Shown here: positions 34,981 through 43,190 of the stretch, in pieces
How the letters are laid out: every line of letters begins with the position of its first letter
Numbering within the stretch: position 1 is the first letter of the stretch
Assembly: GCA_903899985.1 (NCBI GenBank)
Contig: CAIULL010000070.1
Location: 1-64,000, forward strand
Source: an uncultured Schlesneria sp.
Lineage (GTDB): Bacteria; Planctomycetota; Planctomycetia; Planctomycetales; Planctomycetaceae
Direction: 5' to 3'
DNA: 64,000 nt
Notes under the pieces: model-generated
The model's database searches: none
Told to the model about the DNA's origin: nothing
Seen by the model: only the letters and a program-made list of their open reading frames with translations
Program-made: the position numbers and the translations under genes

Positions 34981-35155
34981 CTATTCCGCCGCTTTCGTCA
35001 GCCGTTTTACGATCAACCATTTTTCGTTCGTCAGGCCCGCTTCGACTTGATCATCGAATGCAATCGGCAGAAGTTGTATCTCGCGAAGTACACGCCCCGC
35101 ATCGCGTCATGATTGCGGGTCTTCTTGCTGTTCGCGTTCGCCAACAGCACGCCAA
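34981..35155 (-). pseudogene. IS transposase remnant
   Basis: The minus strand reads NSKKTRNHDAMRGVYFARYN then FCRLHSMIKSKRA, matching the end of IS1-like/planctomycete DDE transposases (KK-ENH...YF-YNF-RVH-TLR-TPA). A frame break at KSKRA is followed, in another frame, by GLTNEKWLIVKRLTKAAE and a stop at 34981-34983, as in the C-terminus of such transposases. No terminal repeats were found. It shows that an IS element once sat between the ATPase and the Fic module. Confidence 0.7.
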
Positions 35156-35612
35156 AAAATCCAATGAACAACAATAACTCGGGACCTCGGCAAATATTTG
35201 AAAAACAGATCAGATGACATGAGGATCTAAAAACGAACTTTTGGGTGACGTCCAAACTGCTGACGGAAAGCGACTTGAAGGACGAAGTTCGGTTTTGGGT
35301 AGCCGAGAGAGGCGTAAACGAAATCGGTTGCATGAACTCTGATTAACTTTGGCAAACTTTCGCAAGTCCCCAAGTCTATTTTCTCGGGTTTTGAAAAAGT
35401 TCGGATTTAAAGGTGCATTCGCGTTTCTCTACTGTGTAAACTGGAATCTGCCAAGACGGCTCGACGGCAGCGGTTGTACGGTACATTCCAGACGTACCGA
35501 AGACTGCGAAGTGGATTGCCGATCAACAAGTCATGTTGACAAAAAACGGAATTTGCCGAACAACTCGGCACCCAAAGGATTGGGATACCCTTAAGTCTGG
35601 AAGGGACTCGAA
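35156..35612. other. Gene-free stretch before the Fic module
   Basis: I see no supported gene. TTGACA at 35535-35540 could be a -35 box for the following small gene, but no convincing -10 is present. Short frames on both strands have no domain or ribosome site. Confidence 0.4.
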
Positions 35613-35837
35613 ATGACAATGCTTGAACAACTCATCGCGGCGGCTCGAAAAATCAAAATGTCGGACGAGGAGCGAGAGACACAACGCCAAAGTTTCGCCT
35701 ATGGCAATACGCACTTTGAAAATGAGAACATCACACGCGAAACTGTGGTGCGAGCATCTCAATTGCTAAAGGGCCAGCTACATGATGAGGCGAAGCACTG
35801 CACTGGCAGGTCAGGCGAACCATGTTCAATTGATTAA
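35613..35837 (+). CDS. Small Fic-partner (antitoxin-like) protein
   Basis: A 74-residue helical protein with a good upstream GGAAGG-type site. Residues 17-45 (MSDEERETQRQSFAYGNTHF then ENENITRETVVRAS) resemble the sequence around the inhibitory (S/T)xxxE(G/N) helix of Fic proteins, with THFENENIT aligning to SAIEGNRIT, although the exact serine position is Asn. The Fic gene begins inside its 3' end (overlap about 56 bases, different frame). It is therefore likely the partner of the Fic protein; antitoxin action is inference. Confidence 0.62.
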   Translation: MTMLEQLIAAARKIKMSDEERETQRQSFAYGNTHFENENITRETVVRASQLLKGQLHDEAKHCTGRSGEPCSID

Positions 35838-36411
35838 CGATCCTAACGAAGTTGCTCTTCGCGAAGCGCAAAACGGTCTTCGCCAATTCGACGAAGTAGT
35901 TCGGCTCGTCCGAGAATCAAACTGGAAATTTGACCTTACGCCGGAACTCATTAAACATTTGCAATGGTTTGCTACCTGCGGAATTTGGTCATCCGCTGGT
36001 AGCTTTCGCCAACATCAAGTTGAGATTTCTAACACGGTTCATCAACCGCCACATTTTGACGAGGTCCCTCGTCTTATGGGCGAGATGTGTGAGTACGCGA
36101 ATTCAAAGATCGATTCGCCTTTCCATCTTTCAGCCTACTTAATGTGGCGATTGAATTGGATTCATCCCTTCGGTGACGGAAACGGGCGAACATCCCGAGC
36201 AGTGTCTTATTTGGCACTTTCGATTGGACTGCAAACGGAACTCCCTGGATCACCGACCGTCCCGGAACTTATCGTTGGGGAAAAATCGCCGTATTACAGG
36301 GCGCTCGATGCGGCAGACGCCGCTTGGAAGCAAGGGGAATTGGATGTCAGCGAAATGGAATTGCTGTTGAATCGGCTGCTGGAACAACAATTGAGATCAA
36401 TTAAATTGTGA
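35782..36411 (+). CDS. fic: Fic-family AMP/UMP transferase
   Basis: A 209-residue protein with the Fic core motif HPFGDGNGRTSR at about residues 128-139, in which His is the catalytic base and the Gly-Asn-Gly-Arg loop binds phosphate. The flap region around HFDEVPRLMGEM is present. Fic enzymes transfer AMP or UMP to target proteins and act as toxins when freed from their inhibitory helix. The protein itself has no obvious inhibitory motif. A smaller gene just upstream, overlapping the 5' end, has a region resembling that motif. The start ATG at 35782 has a second ATG at 35785. The protein looks intact. Confidence 0.88.
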   Translation: MMRRSTALAGQANHVQLINDPNEVALREAQNGLRQFDEVVRLVRESNWKFDLTPELIKHLQWFATCGIWSSAGSFRQHQVEISNTVHQPPHFDEVPRLMGEMCEYANSKIDSPFHLSAYLMWRLNWIHPFGDGNGRTSRAVSYLALSIGLQTELPGSPTVPELIVGEKSPYYRALDAADAAWKQGELDVSEMELLLNRLLEQQLRSIKL

Positions 36412-36474
36412 AGCCGTTGGCGAGATCGAAACTTTCTCGACATTTTGGTCGATCATTCCAGCACTCAACTGCCG

Positions 36475-36572
36475 GGTGTCTTTGACACCCCAAACTCGGA
36501 TTTCAGGGGTGTTTTAGAGGGTTTTTGCAGAGCCACAAAACCCCTGTTTTACGCTATAAAACAGGGTGTTTT
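36475..36572. promoter_or_regulatory. Probable recombinase arm-type sites, right end
   Basis: GGTGTCTTTGACACC (36475-36489) is the exact counterpart, inverted, of the palindrome at 11484-11498. CAGGGGTGTTTTAGAG (36514) and CAGGGTGTTTTGAGTG (36562) are related direct repeats, and 36537-36551 pairs with 36557-36572. The cluster lies within 130 bases of attR, as expected for arm sites of the integrase or excisionase. Confidence 0.6.
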
Positions 36573-36600
36573 GAGTGAAATCGCGAGAATGGCTAGAACG

Positions 36601-36642
36601 ATTTCCAGTGCTGCACAATCGGCCGCTCTGCCACCTCTCCGA
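36601..36642. repeat. attR: right 42-bp direct repeat (partial tRNA-Ser)
   Basis: An exact copy of 11324-11365, holding only the 5' half of tRNA-Ser(GGA) on the minus strand. Sequence to its left differs from the tRNA 3' half, so no functional tRNA is made from it. Sequence to the right of it should be the original upstream flank of the tRNA gene. Confidence 0.95.
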
Positions 36643-36781
36643 AAGAAAATGCAAAATGACTTTTTGGACGGCGTATTTCCGGCGATGGCGATCATCGCTT
36701 GGATTGTTCGCTATCGATTTTTGGGCCAAAGCGGCCCATTACCTTTCAGACAAGCGATCCGTTGTCTTTCAGACAAACCGA

Positions 36782-37033
36782 TTACTCAGCCGCAGCCCCT
36801 GCCAGTCGTTCGGCCTTGCGCTTCACCACTTCGGCGTTGTTCGCTTCCGTTTGAGTGACGGCTGCGATGCGTCTGCGAATGGTGCGGATGTTGGCGTTTA
36901 ACTGACGCCATTTCGTATTCTTTTTGAATTGGGCTTCCGTCAAACCCTTTTCCTGTAAGGATTTGGCAAATGTCGCCAAGTCCGCGTTGGCGGCTTGCAA
37001 CTGTCGTTCGAGGGTAGGGCGCGACAAAGGCAT
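36782..37033 (-). CDS. Small helical, coiled-coil-like protein
   Basis: An 83-residue protein, rich in Ala, Arg, Lys and Gln. Residues 3-30 (LSRPTLERQLQAANADLATF) and 45-80 form heptad-like helices. KNTKWRQLNANIRTIRRRIAAV is a family-like block I associate with small planctomycete proteins. No function is known to me. It lies outside the island, 140 bases beyond attR, and is transcribed toward it. Confidence 0.6.
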   Translation of the reverse strand: MPLSRPTLERQLQAANADLATFAKSLQEKGLTEAQFKKNTKWRQLNANIRTIRRRIAAVTQTEANNAEVVKRKAERLAGAAAE

Positions 37034-37435
37034 GACTCAGGCTCTTTCACGTGTCTAAAAGCGAGGACTTCCACAACGGGCGTTAAGCGATCGGCTTTAC
37101 TCGCCAGCGGAAACAGAATTCGGTACTTCGAGACGCTACATTCTACAGATACGTCACTTGTCCGCAACCCTGACAGGTTGATTGGGGTATTTCCAGGGTT
37201 GGGATCGGGCGAATTGTACATCGCAAATCGGCGGTCGCTTGCGGTCAAGAATTGGCCCTGCGGAAAAATCTTTTCACTTCTGATCACGGCTGCAAATCTT
37301 AATAACCGGTCCCAATTCGGGGCGGCAGGCGGTATGATTTGACGAGTTGTACACCAATAAAAGAGGATCCATCGGAATCATCGTCGAATTTGTGGAACGG
37401 TGATCGTTGGTGACAACACATTCGAGGACGCTCAA
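37034..37435. other. Gene-free stretch beyond the island
   Basis: I see no gene, RNA or strong repeat here. Short frames on both strands have no domain. It separates the small coiled-coil gene (minus) from the divergent redoxin/cytochrome gene and should contain promoters for both. Confidence 0.4.
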
Positions 37436-39217
37436 ATGCGACGACTGATGCTCGTGCTTGTGGTGTTTGGACTTGTTTCCAGCGTTCGTGCCGCCGAAGG
37501 GCCGGTGGGAATTGGCGATATGATCGCCGATCTCCGATTCAAGGATATTCGGGGTTTGTCCCGATCTCTGGCTGACTTGGGAAAAAAACGTGCGTACGTT
37601 TTTGTCTTCACGACGACTCAATGCCCCCTTGTTCGCCGGTCAATGCCGAAACTGATCGACATCGATCAGAAGTTTGGACTTCGTGGCGTTCAAGTCGTTG
37701 CGGTGAATGTTGGTTCCGAGGAAACGATTCGCGAAATGGCGTCGCAGGCCATTGAATTCGAGGCCGCGTTTCCATTTGTCAAAGATCCCGATCTCTCATG
37801 CGTTAAAGCACTTGGGGTCACCAGGACTCCCGAAGTCGTCGTGCTCAATTCGGACCGGAAGCTGGTCTATCGTGGGCGAATCGATGACCAGTTTCGTCTG
37901 GGTGGCTCTCGTCCCGAGCCAACTCGACGTGATCTTGAAGAGGCGATCAAGGAGGTGCTGGAGGATCGTGCGGTCACGGTCAATGAGACCACTGTCGATG
38001 GCTGTTTGATAGAGGCCCACGAGGTTGGCGGCGGCGACGCTGCGGGGCCAACGTTTCATCAGCATGTGGCACCGATCTTGAATCGACGCTGTACGGCGTG
38101 TCATCGTGAGGGGGCGGCAGGTCCGTTTTCGTTAGTCTCGTTTGAAGATGCTGTGGTTCATGCTGAGATGATGGCAGAAGTCGTCATCGATCAACGGATG
38201 CCACCCTGGTTCGCCAATTCGCGGCATGGAGCTTTTCAGAATGACCCTTCATTGAGTCGGGATGAGCGGGAAATTTTGCTGCGTTGGGTAAAGTCCGGTC
38301 GAAGGGAAGGGGACCCCAAAGATGCCGCTGAGCCACCTGCATTGCCGACGTCAAAATGGCGAATCGGCGAGCCCGATCTGGTCATCACGATGGTTGGCGA
38401 GCACACGCTCCCCTCCACCGGATTCGTAGAATATAAGCGTCTTGTTTTGCCGTATGTGTTTCTCAATGAGACATGGTTGGAGGCGATCGAAATCCGACCC
38501 GACAACCTGGCCGTGGTTCACCATTGCAATATGGCTTATGTGACAACCAGTGGGGCAAGCCATCAGACATTCATCACAGGTCATGTTCCTGGTGGCCAGC
38601 CGATGGACCTTGGACGCTTCGATAACGGGGTTGCCTATCGCGTCCCCGCATTTTCCGCGTTGGGATTAGAGATTCACTACACGACCACGGGAAAAGAAGA
38701 GCGATGCAGCATTTCGGTCGGGCTGCGTTATCCGCGAAAGACAGTTCACAAGCAGTTACGACATTTTCTGCTCGATCCGCGCCGATTTCAGATCGAACCC
38801 GGCAATGGGGCGTTCCCTGTCCGATCCAGCCTGGTGCTTGATCAGGATATTTCGTTACTCGGCTTGTTTGCGCATATGCATTTACGGGGTAAGGACGCAA
38901 CTTTCTACGCGGATGTTCCTGGAAAGCAACGCGAGACATTGTTGCAGATCCCCAATTACAACTTTGAGTGGCAGCTCGGATATGAAATCGAACCCGGAAA
39001 GCACCGACTCCCAAAAGGGACGAAGATCGAGTCCGTCGCGCACTACGACAATTCGGCATTCAATCCGTACAACCCGGACCCCAATCGGACGGTCCCCTAT
39101 GGATTGCAAACTTATGACGAGATGTTTAACGGCTACGGCTTTTTCGTCTATGACGACGAAGACCTTAATTTAGACATTAATCCCAAAACAGGTGTCGTTC
39201 GTCGACAAGTTCCATGA
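37436..39217 (+). CDS. Redoxin-cytochrome-copper monooxygenase-like fusion, exported
   Basis: A 593-residue exported protein. The ATG at 37436 (GAGGA upstream) gives a signal peptide MRRLMLVLVVFGLVSSVRA. Residues about 20-190 are a thioredoxin/AhpC-TSA-like fold (FVFTTTQCPLVRRSMPKL); the single Cys with Pro indicates a peroxiredoxin-type site. A planctomycete cytochrome-like HQHVAPILNRRCTACHREGA segment (CxxCH) follows, then a C-terminal part typical of copper type II ascorbate-dependent monooxygenase relatives: VVHHCNMAYV, LGLEIHYTTTGKEE, and LLGLFAHMHLRGKD. These His residues fit copper ligands. The order matches a fusion frequent in Planctomycetes. The substrate is unknown. Confidence 0.82.
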   Translation: MRRLMLVLVVFGLVSSVRAAEGPVGIGDMIADLRFKDIRGLSRSLADLGKKRAYVFVFTTTQCPLVRRSMPKLIDIDQKFGLRGVQVVAVNVGSEETIREMASQAIEFEAAFPFVKDPDLSCVKALGVTRTPEVVVLNSDRKLVYRGRIDDQFRLGGSRPEPTRRDLEEAIKEVLEDRAVTVNETTVDGCLIEAHEVGGGDAAGPTFHQHVAPILNRRCTACHREGAAGPFSLVSFEDAVVHAEMMAEVVIDQRMPPWFANSRHGAFQNDPSLSRDEREILLRWVKSGRREGDPKDAAEPPALPTSKWRIGEPDLVITMVGEHTLPSTGFVEYKRLVLPYVFLNETWLEAIEIRPDNLAVVHHCNMAYVTTSGASHQTFITGHVPGGQPMDLGRFDNGVAYRVPAFSALGLEIHYTTTGKEERCSISVGLRYPRKTVHKQLRHFLLDPRRFQIEPGNGAFPVRSSLVLDQDISLLGLFAHMHLRGKDATFYADVPGKQRETLLQIPNYNFEWQLGYEIEPGKHRLPKGTKIESVAHYDNSAFNPYNPDPNRTVPYGLQTYDEMFNGYGFFVYDDEDLNLDINPKTGVVRRQVP

Positions 39218-39537
39218 CACTGGTGCGTCCTGTTCAGTGCGTCTGCGAGAGCGTCTTCGGAATCGAGAACGATTTCGTTGTAAGTTTCTTTCTGGATTGT
39301 GTTTATGGAAGTTGTTTTTTGTCGAAGATTCGTTTCACAGGCGACGAAAGAGATTTTTTTAAATATATAAACGATTTTTTGTGGATGAAATTGCTGACGG
39401 TGCAATAATTGCTGCAGTTTCGTCCAGTGACGCCAATGGACGATCATGTGAACGAATTTCGACGAACCAGAAATGAATGCGGGCCAATCATTCATGGAAC
39501 GGGAAGTTCCTTTCTTTGAGTGTAGAAGGCAAGCTTA
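39218..39537. other. Intergenic region before the LexA-like gene
   Basis: About 320 bases without a supported gene. An AT-rich run at 39353-39385 could hold a promoter. Two GAAC words at 39452-39455 and 39466-39469 lie upstream of the repressor gene; the pair is not a recognised SOS box. Confidence 0.35.
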
Positions 39538-40137
39538 ATGAATCCGACGCAAAATTTGACCGCGCGACAGAACGAGATTTACGATTTTCTCCGAGACAAA
39601 ATTATTGGTCGTGGATACGGACCGACCGTTCGCGAAATTGGTGCTCAGTTTGGGATTAAGTCACCGAACGGTGTGATGTGCCACTTGAAGGCTCTGGAGA
39701 AGAAAGGTCTGATTTCGCGCGAAGCTCATATGTCACGGGCGATTCAATTATCTCATCCTCCACAACTGCAGACAGAACTTCCTTATCTGGGTCAGTTAAT
39801 GGTTGGTGAGCCGTTTCCGACCAGCAGCCCTGGCGATCGACTTGATTTCAGCGGTCTCTTCAACCTGCCTGACCTTTGTTGCCTTCGAGTTCACGGCACT
39901 GCATTGCAGGATGATCATATCGCTGAAGGTGACACGTTGATTGTCCACAAGCAGCCAACATTCCGCGATGGCGATCTGGCTGTGATTGCGTACGAAGACG
40001 GGACGATCGGAGTCCGGCGGCTTTACCAGGAAATGCTTCGCATTCGCCTGGAATCCGCCAGAAAAACAAGTCCGCCCGAGTTCGTCAGTCGAGTGGTTGT
40101 GATTGGGATTGTGGTTGGCGTGATCCGCCAATACTGA
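39538..40137 (+). CDS. lexA: LexA-like repressor with altered catalytic dyad
   Basis: A 199-residue protein whose N-terminal winged HTH (LTARQNEIYDFLRDKI, GYGPTVREIGAQFGI, SPNGVMCHLKALEKKGLI) is clearly LexA. The C-terminal S24 domain aligns with LexA along its length: LRVHGTALQDDHIAEGDTLI and VRRLY. The catalytic Ser of G-x-S-M is Ala122, the general-base Lys position is Arg160, and the Ala-Gly cleavage site is Val89-Gly90. It therefore probably cannot cleave itself and may be a constitutive or differently controlled repressor, or a paralog to a normal LexA elsewhere in the genome. Sequencing errors cannot be excluded, but three altered positions are unlikely by chance. Confidence 0.8.
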   Translation: MNPTQNLTARQNEIYDFLRDKIIGRGYGPTVREIGAQFGIKSPNGVMCHLKALEKKGLISREAHMSRAIQLSHPPQLQTELPYLGQLMVGEPFPTSSPGDRLDFSGLFNLPDLCCLRVHGTALQDDHIAEGDTLIVHKQPTFRDGDLAVIAYEDGTIGVRRLYQEMLRIRLESARKTSPPEFVSRVVVIGIVVGVIRQY

Positions 40138-40140
40138 TCA

Positions 40141-41304
40141 TCACCAGTCAATCGCCAGCATCAGGCAATTGAGTCCGCTGCCAATCCCCAGGAAACCAAC
40201 ACGGTCTCCTTTCACCAGGAAGCCACGTTCGTCAGCGATCGCGGCGGTGAGCGGCAGCGAGACGGTTCCAATATTGCCGAGATACGGGTACGTGTTGAAA
40301 TCTTTGTCGGGTGAGATCCCCAGGGCGTTCAGAACCTGCTCACGATGCCCTTTTCCGACCTGGTGACAGATGACTTTGTCGATCTGTTCTGACGAAAATC
40401 CGACTTTCGTCAGGAATGACCGCCATGTATTCAGCCCCAGGTCGACTCCGTGTTTCAGGACACTGATCGAATCAGTTTGCATGAACTGCGTAAATGCGTG
40501 TGAAAGCTTCGCCGGAAGCAGACCGCTCACTTTCTGCTGGACCAGGTTTGGAAGAAGGTTGCCGAATTTCGTATGCGTCACCACAGGTGGGAGAATCGCG
40601 TCAACTTTGCTGACCGCGGCGGGAAGTAATGATTCAAATCCCCAGCGGCACAAAGCATGATGTTCAGGCGCGGCCTTTGTGGCACCCCCCAGCAAACGAT
40701 GGCATTTTTCCCGCGAAAACGATCCATCAGTTAAGAGCACGGCCACGGCACCGGAACCACCTGTCAACGTCGCCAGTGACTTTGTGAAGGAATCCATCGT
40801 CATGTCTTCCAGTAATCGCTGGATCGAGTAGTCGATGATTTCCCGAGCGGTCTCGCATGAAACGACCAGTCCGGCACGAATCTGGCCGAGCTCAATTCGA
40901 TTGGCGATATCGACCATTCCGTTCAAAACACCCAGACAGGCGTTGCTGACATCAAAAACTGATGCATCCGGGCTGATGGTCAAATTGGCCGCGACACTGC
41001 ACGCGGTCGCAGGCTCAAACTGTTCACGGCACACACCGGCATAGATCATCACGCCGATATCCCGTGCGGCGACATTGGAGTGCTCTAAGGCTCGACGTGC
41101 CGCTTCGGTGGCCCCGTCGCTCAGCCGATGTCCGGCAGGCCACCAGCGTCGTTCGCTGATTCCGGTCCAGGCTTCGAGTTGTCCAGCCGGGATTTTCAGT
41201 TTTTCGTAGAGCGGTTCGAGACGTTGTTCGATCTCGGCCGAAGTCACGATGACGGGTGCCAGTTCGTATCCAATGGCATCGATGTAAACGCGGGAATATT
41301 TCAT
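40141..41304 (-). CDS. Beta-ketoacyl synthase III (FabH/OleA-like)
   Basis: A 387-residue condensing enzyme of the thiolase superfamily. The Cys-His-Asn triad is Cys123 (SNACLGVLNG), His314 (ICHQVGKGH) and Asn344 (YLGNIGTVSL). The length and the NACLGVLNGMVDIANRIELG segment resemble OleA, which joins two fatty acyl chains, more than classical FabH (about 320 residues). The ole partner genes B, C and D are not nearby, so the reaction is uncertain. I chose the ATG at 41304 over an in-frame TTG at 41322. It ends three bases beyond the LexA-like gene's stop and is convergent with it. Confidence 0.82.
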   Translation of the reverse strand: MKYSRVYIDAIGYELAPVIVTSAEIEQRLEPLYEKLKIPAGQLEAWTGISERRWWPAGHRLSDGATEAARRALEHSNVAARDIGVMIYAGVCREQFEPATACSVAANLTISPDASVFDVSNACLGVLNGMVDIANRIELGQIRAGLVVSCETAREIIDYSIQRLLEDMTMDSFTKSLATLTGGSGAVAVLLTDGSFSREKCHRLLGGATKAAPEHHALCRWGFESLLPAAVSKVDAILPPVVTHTKFGNLLPNLVQQKVSGLLPAKLSHAFTQFMQTDSISVLKHGVDLGLNTWRSFLTKVGFSSEQIDKVICHQVGKGHREQVLNALGISPDKDFNTYPYLGNIGTVSLPLTAAIADERGFLVKGDRVGFLGIGSGLNCLMLAIDW

Positions 41305-41526
41305 GTGACGTCGGTCAGTCAATTAAACGGTTCGCAGCAGGGGACAAGTACGCCGTTTACTGTACCCATTGTGCTTGCTGCTGTCATCGGCTTGTCTGCT
41401 CAAGTTGATCTGGTCGGCGTTTGAAGACTGCGCGCCGCGATCATTTTACGAAGTCGGATTCGCCTCGCAAAACATCGCAACGACATCACGGGCCAGTCAG
41501 GAGATGGCGAATGAACGTCAAGTCCG

Positions 41527-42891
41527 TCATTCTTTCTCGGCGAGCGAGACGGAAACGATTTCTCGATCGTTTCTGGCGTAAACGTTGCGATTGGCGAAGG
41601 CGGGATGGGTCCAGACGACTTCGCGACGCTGGGATGGGCCGGTTGGTTCGAGCAGATGCGCACGGCCGATCTCCTGATATTTTTCTGGCGTCAGTCTGGC
41701 GATAATCAGATCCCCTTTTTCGCTGAACAGGAAATACCGATCTTCGTGTTTCACCAGAAATGCCGTTCCCCAGCGTGCTGATTCGCCACTAGTTGCTTCG
41801 AACGTCGCCCACAATCGGTCGCCAGTTTTGAGGTCGAGACATCGAAGTTCGCCATAGCTGCAAACTCCGTAAATGTGGTTCCCCTCAATCACCGGCGTGC
41901 TGATCAGGCAGTGCAGCGAATCCGTGATTTTTTCGTTCTGCCCGTGCCGCCGCCAGACTTCTGTGACCGCCGGCTTAGACCCATCCAGTTTCAAAAGCAA
42001 TGATCCGTTGTAGAACGAACTGATAAACAGTAAGTCGCCATTCAATCGGGGCGTGGCCACGGAGAGCCCGCTTTGTGAGGTGAAGGGGCGTTCCCAAAGT
42101 AACTGACCCGTTTCCGGATTCAGTGAACTGATTGTCGTCGGTAGCCATGTGATCAACTGACGTTGACCGCCTGCTTCGATAATGATTGGTGAACTGTATC
42201 CTGAGGCATGCTCGCCCTGCGAATCGAGTGCTCGCCAGATCTCTTTGCCCGTGTCTTTATGGAATGCTACGACGGCCTTACCTTTTCCGCCGACAAAGCA
42301 GATCAGTCGATCACCGTCGAGCAGGGGATTTGACGAATATCCCCAGACGGGTGATTGTTCGCGGTCAAAGTCTTTCTGAAACGACTTGGACCAGACAACT
42401 TTGCCGGAATCCGCCTCGAGGCAGAATAGATGGCCTTCCGATCCAAGCGTGTAGACGCGACCGTCCCTGACCACAGGAGTGTTTCGAGGACCAGCCGGAT
42501 AGCTGACTGTGTAGGGACATTCATATTCGTGTTTCCACACGATTGAACCGTCTTTATCATCGAGACAAAGCACTCGTTCAGTGGCCTGTCGGCGACTTCG
42601 TTCGAAGGGATTACTGGGGTCACTTTCTCCCGAGGGAAGCTGCTTGTCGGTGACATAGACACGGCCTTTGACGACAGCGGGTCCTGCGTAACCTCCGCCG
42701 ATTTTTGTTCGCCAGCGAACCTTTGGTCCTTCCGCAGGAAACGATTTAAGAATTCCAGTTTCACGCCAGACTCCGTCCCGCTGCGGCCCCATCCATTGTG
42801 GCCAATCGTCAGCTTGAAGTCGCATCGAATCATGTGTTGTTACAGCCGAGATGATTAGTAAAGCCAGCGACCACTGAAGAATCGTTCGCAT
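41527..42891 (-). CDS. PQQ-like beta-propeller protein, exported
   Basis: A 454-residue protein starting at MRTILQWSLALLIISAVTTH (signal peptide), after the start at 42891. The mature part has repeated WQ/GP-type blades: WPQWMGPQRDGVW, LDDKDGSIVWKHE, LEADSGKVVWSKSF, HKDTGKEIWRAL and LNPETGQLLWERPF, as in PQQ-dependent dehydrogenases and BamB. No PQQ-binding or metal residues are clear, so a binding role rather than a redox role is likely. An in-frame region upstream to 42984 has no signal and was not used. A half-copy of a hairpin repeat lies in the leader at 42922-42946. Confidence 0.83.
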   Translation of the reverse strand: MRTILQWSLALLIISAVTTHDSMRLQADDWPQWMGPQRDGVWRETGILKSFPAEGPKVRWRTKIGGGYAGPAVVKGRVYVTDKQLPSGESDPSNPFERSRRQATERVLCLDDKDGSIVWKHEYECPYTVSYPAGPRNTPVVRDGRVYTLGSEGHLFCLEADSGKVVWSKSFQKDFDREQSPVWGYSSNPLLDGDRLICFVGGKGKAVVAFHKDTGKEIWRALDSQGEHASGYSSPIIIEAGGQRQLITWLPTTISSLNPETGQLLWERPFTSQSGLSVATPRLNGDLLFISSFYNGSLLLKLDGSKPAVTEVWRRHGQNEKITDSLHCLISTPVIEGNHIYGVCSYGELRCLDLKTGDRLWATFEATSGESARWGTAFLVKHEDRYFLFSEKGDLIIARLTPEKYQEIGRAHLLEPTGPSQRREVVWTHPAFANRNVYARNDREIVSVSLAEKE

Positions 42892-43190
42892 CTTTTTGCC
42901 TTTTTGATTATCGGACCTGATGGGAGGGCGAGGCTTCTGCCGCGCCGTTGCTTTTACCCGACCCCAGACCACGACGCCCACCACTTCGTGTTTCTCGCGT
43001 TTGTCGACGAACGCTTTCGAAATTTCTGATTAGTGAAAATTAGTGCTGATTAGTGTTCTAAAGGTTTCTTCGTTCGTTTTGGGTTCTCTGTAATTGGTGT
43101 GATCGATAAGTTTTACCTGTGCTGCAACCTGGCGGCCTTGCCCTTCCGTGCGTTTTCAGGCAATCCCGAGTTATGTCTTCAATTTTGAAT

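Noticed and set aside
36445-36858. A plus-strand open frame spanning attR
   Set aside because: It runs through the partial tRNA and the arm sites, so it is a chance frame over non-coding sequence.
39452-39469. A possible SOS box upstream of the LexA-like gene
   Set aside because: The two GAAC words are direct, not inverted, and their spacing fits no LexA operator type I know.
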